Assembly: GCA_022497145.1 (NCBI GenBank)
Contig: MU385902.1
Location: 1 to 64,000 of the forward strand
DNA: 64,000 bases
From: Rostrohypoxylon terebratum
Lineage: Eukaryota > Ascomycota > Sordariomycetes > Xylariales > Hypoxylaceae
Direction of reading: 5' to 3'
Below, one piece after another: positions 60,375-64,000 of this stretch. The notes beneath the pieces were generated by a model that saw nothing but the letters and a program-made list of their open reading frames with translations, did no database searches and was not told where the DNA came from. The translations under genes and the position numbers were made by a program. Position 1 is the first letter of the stretch. Each line of letters opens with the position of its first letter.

Positions 60375-61584
60375 TTAACCCTGTTTTTGTTCGTCTATAT
60401 TGGTTATGGGTACATTGTCGGGTAGTGGAGTGGTTTCTTTTTCTTCTTGGTCTTCTTTTTCTTGTCCTTCTTCTTCTATGGGCTCCGGAATTATTACTTG
60501 CTCGATCGTCGGCCTCTCTAACAGCGTTTCGCCTATCTGTCGGTACGCTCTATCCGCATACGCAAGCGCAATACCATCCTCGGCTCTAGAATCCCCTGGT
60601 ATTACATCCATAACTTCGCCTATGACAATGGCGTGATGGTCGAGGTCGTCGTCTATAGGTGGTGATATGTGACGGTATTTGCACTTTAACACGTGCGAGA
60701 TGCCGCGGCCCTTCAATACTGGCAACGTGCCCGCGGGTGGTATCGCGACATCTTTTTTATAACCTCCGGCTTTAATAGTATCCTTCACCTTCTTTCCGTA
60801 GTCTCTTGCTAGTTTCCACTCTTTGTGCCACTTCTCTCGTCCTAATACCCGGACGCCAAGACTTTGTAGGCCTTCGAGAACCCCGAGATCGTTACTCTCC
60901 CTATTTTGGGGCGTCTTCCCCGCCTCTCCGAGCGTCTTTGTGGTAGCTGGAGGTCTGTTACCCCTAGTGAACAGGTCTGCTATCCTAGCACCGTGGTTGT
61001 CGCCGCTAAGGATATGTGCGTTAAACTTGCCGCACTTTGCCAACGCCTTATATGTGGTGCTTGGCAGAGTGATGTTAAATGTTACTCGTGGCACGGGATT
61101 TATGGATAGCGAGGTAAAAGACGAGACGGTCATAGCTCGAGGAATCGGAGGAGGTATCTTCTCGTCAAGTAACTCCTCGACCTTAGCAATATTGCGTGTA
61201 TTCTCGAGAGTGGTGATGACAACTACGGGATGAGGTAGTTGTCGCATGACCGAGCGCATAGGCTGCGAAAGCTCATGCTCGGGAGGTTGAGTTCCATAGG
61301 GACGTGATCGGGAGGCGGAGTCTACGGGAAGTATATAGTATGTTAAATAGAGTAGATTTGAGTAGATTTGAGTAGATTTCGAAGATTGGAAGCGATTATA
61401 TCGAATATTAGGTATATATCTCACCTCCGGACGATTTGACCTGATCTTCACTCGATCCCCAAAGTCTGCTCCACGTCATGAAGCTCGCCCGAGCCTCTAA
61501 CGTCTTCGTCTTGAATGTTTCGTGGAAGACATGTCGTGATCTTGTAGACTCAAAAGCCAACCGTAGACCACGGAGACTCTTCAT
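60375..61584 (-). CDS. Flavin reductase-like FMN-binding protein, predicted mitochondrial
   Basis: Model: 61584-61425 and 61321-60375, with a 103-bp intron, 368 aa. Exon 1 starts at the first in-frame ATG after a stop and encodes MKSLRGLRLAFESTRSRHVF, Arg-rich and acid-poor, typical of mitochondrial import. The second exon holds the flavin reductase-like domain (split-barrel FMN-binding fold): MRQLPHPVVVITT, AMTVSSFTSLSINPVPRVTFNI, FNAHILSGDNHGARIADLFTRG and a conserved HHAIVIGEVMDV near the end. These proteins bind FMN and often reduce it with NAD(P)H, supplying FMNH2 to partner oxygenases. The C-terminus is a Glu-rich disordered tail. It is divergent from mitoribosomal bL31m with 446 bp between start codons. 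The direct substrate is not known. Confidence 0.85.
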
Positions 61585-62030
61585 CTCAATCCATTGAAGA
61601 TCTCAATGCGATTTTTTGAGGCGGAAATAGGATCTTGATCTTCCTATGTCGTCAGCGTCCCAACCTTCCAACTTGGAAGTTTCTCAATTATAAAAATAAT
61701 TCCCAGGACCCAGGTTCAAAGAAACTTAACCCTGACACCGATAAGGATATCGATAAGATAACACTAACGACGTCAATTTGCCAAGTCTGTCAACTAGTTT
61801 CGGTCCGGCGAAGCGATGGATGGATGGAGATCCAATGGAGATCCAATTGAAATTTCCCAATTCAACCCCACTAAAAATTAAAGCTTTAGAGATAAATCAC
61901 TGAGGAGGAAATCGTGATCGAAGAGCCATTCGACGAGGTTATACGAACTTAGTCTCTCTTTAAACTATTGCCTACATAACCACTGAGGACTCTCCTCCAC
62001 AACACCCTACAAAAAACAACAACACCACAA
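61585..62030. promoter_or_regulatory. Bidirectional promoter of flavin reductase and bL31m
   Basis: 446 bp between two head-to-head start codons of predicted mitochondrial proteins. The 5' leader of bL31m is rich in CAACAAC near its ATG. No specific factor site is claimed. Confidence 0.5.
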
Positions 62031-62606
62031 ATGGCATCCAGATTCCCCTGCGCCATCCCGCGGCGCCCAACCGCACCCATAATATCAACCTCATCAACCT
62101 CAACCATCTTCATCTTCTCCAGCAACAGCAAACACTCTCATACGCCGCTATCCCACACCCCATCTCGCGCCGCGACCATCATCAGTCGCCCGAAGCGCCC
62201 CTACACCTTCACGCAGCTCATCCAGCAGACCGACGGCTCAACCTACACCATCCGCACGACGTCTCCCCTCGCCCTCTACAAGAGCCTGAAGGACACGCGC
62301 AACCACCTTCTATGGCAGCCCTCCGACCGTTCGCTGCAGAACGTCGAAGTCGACGAGGCCGGTAAGCTAGCCGCTTTCCGAGGACGTTTCGGACGAGGAT
62401 GGGATATGGAGAAGCCCCCCGAGGTGCTGGCCATGGAGAAGCTGGAGGCTGCCGCCGAGGCGGAAGAGGAAGGAAAGAAGAGGGTCGCGCCGCCGCCGGA
62501 GCCCGAGGATGCGCTAAGCGATTTGGTGTCCAAGTACGCGATGAACCCTAGGGAGAAGAAGAAGTTGAGGCCTAGGCCTAAAACCCAGGGCAAGGCCGAG
62601 AAATAG
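62031..62606 (+). CDS. mrpl36: Mitochondrial large-subunit ribosomal protein bL31m
   Basis: A single exon of 191 aa. An N-terminal Ser/Thr/Arg-rich presequence (about 1-50) is followed by the bL31m core: RPKRPYTFTQLIQQTDGSTY, TTSPLALYKSLKDTRNHLLW, QPSDRSLQNVEVDEAGKLAAF and RFGRGWDMEKPPE, each quoted in part. This matches the fungal Mrpl36/bL31m family of the 54S mitoribosomal subunit. The C-terminal 60 residues are Glu/Lys-rich and variable. The ATG context (CAAATGGCA) is good. Confidence 0.93.
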   Translation: MASRFPCAIPRRPTAPIISTSSTSTIFIFSSNSKHSHTPLSHTPSRAATIISRPKRPYTFTQLIQQTDGSTYTIRTTSPLALYKSLKDTRNHLLWQPSDRSLQNVEVDEAGKLAAFRGRFGRGWDMEKPPEVLAMEKLEAAAEAEEEGKKRVAPPPEPEDALSDLVSKYAMNPREKKKLRPRPKTQGKAEK

Positions 62607-62963
62607 GATCGGTTCGTTAGTTGCACGACGTGATCACGATTTAAGATGTGAGAGAATGGATAGTCTAACGCTCTGAAAGCTGGCTTACTGTTTTGCGGTG
62701 TATGTCGTACGATTTCGGAATACTACGATAAAGTAGGAATTCGCGGGAGATCATGGAGAGGTGTACATATCTAGCAGGAGGAGACATGTTAGATGAACAG
62801 AGCAACCACTACCTAACCACATCCATAACACATGTATAAATATGTATACACCTTGTTACAAAGCCTCACTACTACACTCGCCATATCCGGTGTAATGGAC
62901 GAAGGATATCAAGTTAAACCCTAAATAAGAGATGATCCTACAAAAACATGGAAAGCTTTATGT
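62607..62963. other. Intergenic, convergent gene ends
   Basis: 357 bp shared by the 3' ends of bL31m and vps5. No feature beyond AT-rich sequence is seen. Confidence 0.6.
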
Positions 62964-64000
62964 TTAATCCGAATCTTCATCAATGGTGGCCCTGGCTCGA
63001 TCCACGGCGGTATCTCCGCGTCCCGTAGACTTATCGGTTGTCTGATACACAGGCGGACGGTAGAAGACAGTCTCGTCGTCCTCGGCGTCCAATTGCATTA
63101 GGAAAGTTTCCCACTTCTCGATCAACTGAATGTCAGAGTTAGTATAGAATCACTACGCACTAGGAAGGCAATAAGTAATAATCTCTACTCACCTCTTTCT
63201 GTGCCTCGACAGCGCTCTCCAAAAAGGTTTCGACCGAAGACTTAAAGTCTTCCACCTTCTCCCTCTCAAAGCGGTCGAGTTCCGAACGCATCAATCTTCC
63301 CATGTCATCGAACAATAATCTAGCCTGGTGTACCTTGCGTTCGGCGTCGGCTACCTCCGCGCCAACCTGGTTGAGTCGGTCCTGCTGAGATCTGCCTTGT
63401 CGGAGAAGCTTATCTTGAGAGGCCTTGCGCTTCTGCAACTCGGACTCGGCGCTGTGCCACGAGTGGAACGCCTTTTGTCGCTGCGAAAACGCCTGCTTGA
63501 CACTGCCGATCAACCGAATGTATTCGTCGATGGTAATGCCAAAGGTGAGCACATCCTGCTGAGCTTGTCGATCATAGACATCTCTTATGGTGAGTTGTAG
63601 GTCCGACAAAGCATCTAGAGGTCCGGAAAGCGTGGGGCTGAGCTCTACGGTCGATAAAGCGTGAAGCGAGGCTGAAAACTCTCCAGCGGCTTCTGCCATC
63701 GCTTTTCGTTGATTTACCATGATGTCCATAGACTTCATCAATGCTTTGAGCTGGTTCTCAAGAGCATCGAGATAGACGCGCCGGTCGTGGAACCACTGAA
63801 AGTATTAGAAAACGCATATTTAAGCAAGGTAAATGATAAACTCACATCATCCTGTTCGACAAACTTGCTGCCGCCTCCCACATTAATGCCGAAAGTACCT
63901 AGAACACCTTTACTTTCTCCTGGTATAGGCTCTCTCCTTTCCTTATGCTTGACGTCGACGTTGAATGACTCGCTTTCCAAAAACAGTTTTAGGTCTGGAT
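62964..64000 (-). CDS. vps5: Sorting nexin Vps5 (SNX1-like), 5' part outside window
   Basis: Visible exons: about 64000-63846, 63795-63193, 63125-62964, with introns of 50 and 67 bp whose junctions restore EQDD-WFHDRRVYLDALE and QKE-LIEKWETFLMQLD. The window end cuts the gene within or just after its PX domain (DLKLFLESESFNVDVK). The rest is the Vps5-type BAR domain: QLKALMKSMDIMV, RKAMAEAAGEFSASLHAL, AFSQRQKAFHSWHSAESEL and DDMGRLMRSELDRFEREK. Vps5 pairs with Vps17 and forms the membrane-bending part of retromer, which returns cargo receptors from endosomes to the Golgi. The C-terminal tail (YRPPVYQTTDKSTGRGD...DEDSD) is short and acidic. Confidence 0.93.

Noticed and set aside
1..64000. CRISPR arrays, rRNA genes, intact transposons
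   Set aside because: No spaced direct repeats, no rRNA text and no transposase, integrase or reverse-transcriptase motif was seen.

Overview
The window reads as nuclear DNA of a filamentous ascomycete (Pezizomycotina, most likely Sordariomycetes). The reasons are short spliceosomal introns (48 to 137 bp, GT...CTRAC...AG), a Clr5-domain protein, kinase-TPR and kinase-C2H2 fusion proteins, a mitochondrial ClpP (absent from budding yeasts), long AT-rich intergenic spaces, and very frequent short palindromes of the CCTAGG / TACCTAGGTA type outside genes. Seventeen protein genes (two cut by the window edges), one short upstream ORF and one tRNA gene can be supported. All gene models below were assembled by hand from reading frames and splice signals; exon lengths sum to whole codons in every complete multi-exon model.

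0-5.5 kb: a cut gene with the end of a kinase domain, a possible HeLo-like segment and a second kinase-like domain without catalytic motifs, convergent with a kinase-TPR gene. 7.9-18.7 kb: cytosolic HSP90; an unknown mitochondrial protein divergent from mitochondrial ClpP (two micro-exons); a Clr5-domain protein. 20-24.2 kb: a kinase-C2H2 fusion preceded by a short Cys-rich ORF, then tRNA-Trp(CCA). 24.8-35.1 kb: a flavin-containing monooxygenase divergent from an FMNH2-dependent luciferase-like monooxygenase, then a sterol O-acyltransferase of the MBOAT family. 39.7-41.6 kb: a DnaJ-domain protein. 41.6-51.2 kb: a gene desert of low-complexity DNA. 51.2-64 kb: a metallophosphoesterase, a protein with a C-terminal CaaX box, a coiled-coil protein, a mitochondrial-type flavin reductase divergent from mitoribosomal bL31m, and the 3' part of the retromer sorting nexin Vps5.

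The most striking signal is the tRNA-Trp gene at 24091-24222. It folds into a complete 72-nt cloverleaf only if a 60-nt insert is removed from the T-loop. The insert starts GTAAGT, contains ACTAAC and ends CAG, which is the anatomy of a spliceosomal intron of this genome and not of a tRNA endonuclease intron at position 37/38. It also splits the Pol III B box and carries a B-box-like sequence of its own.
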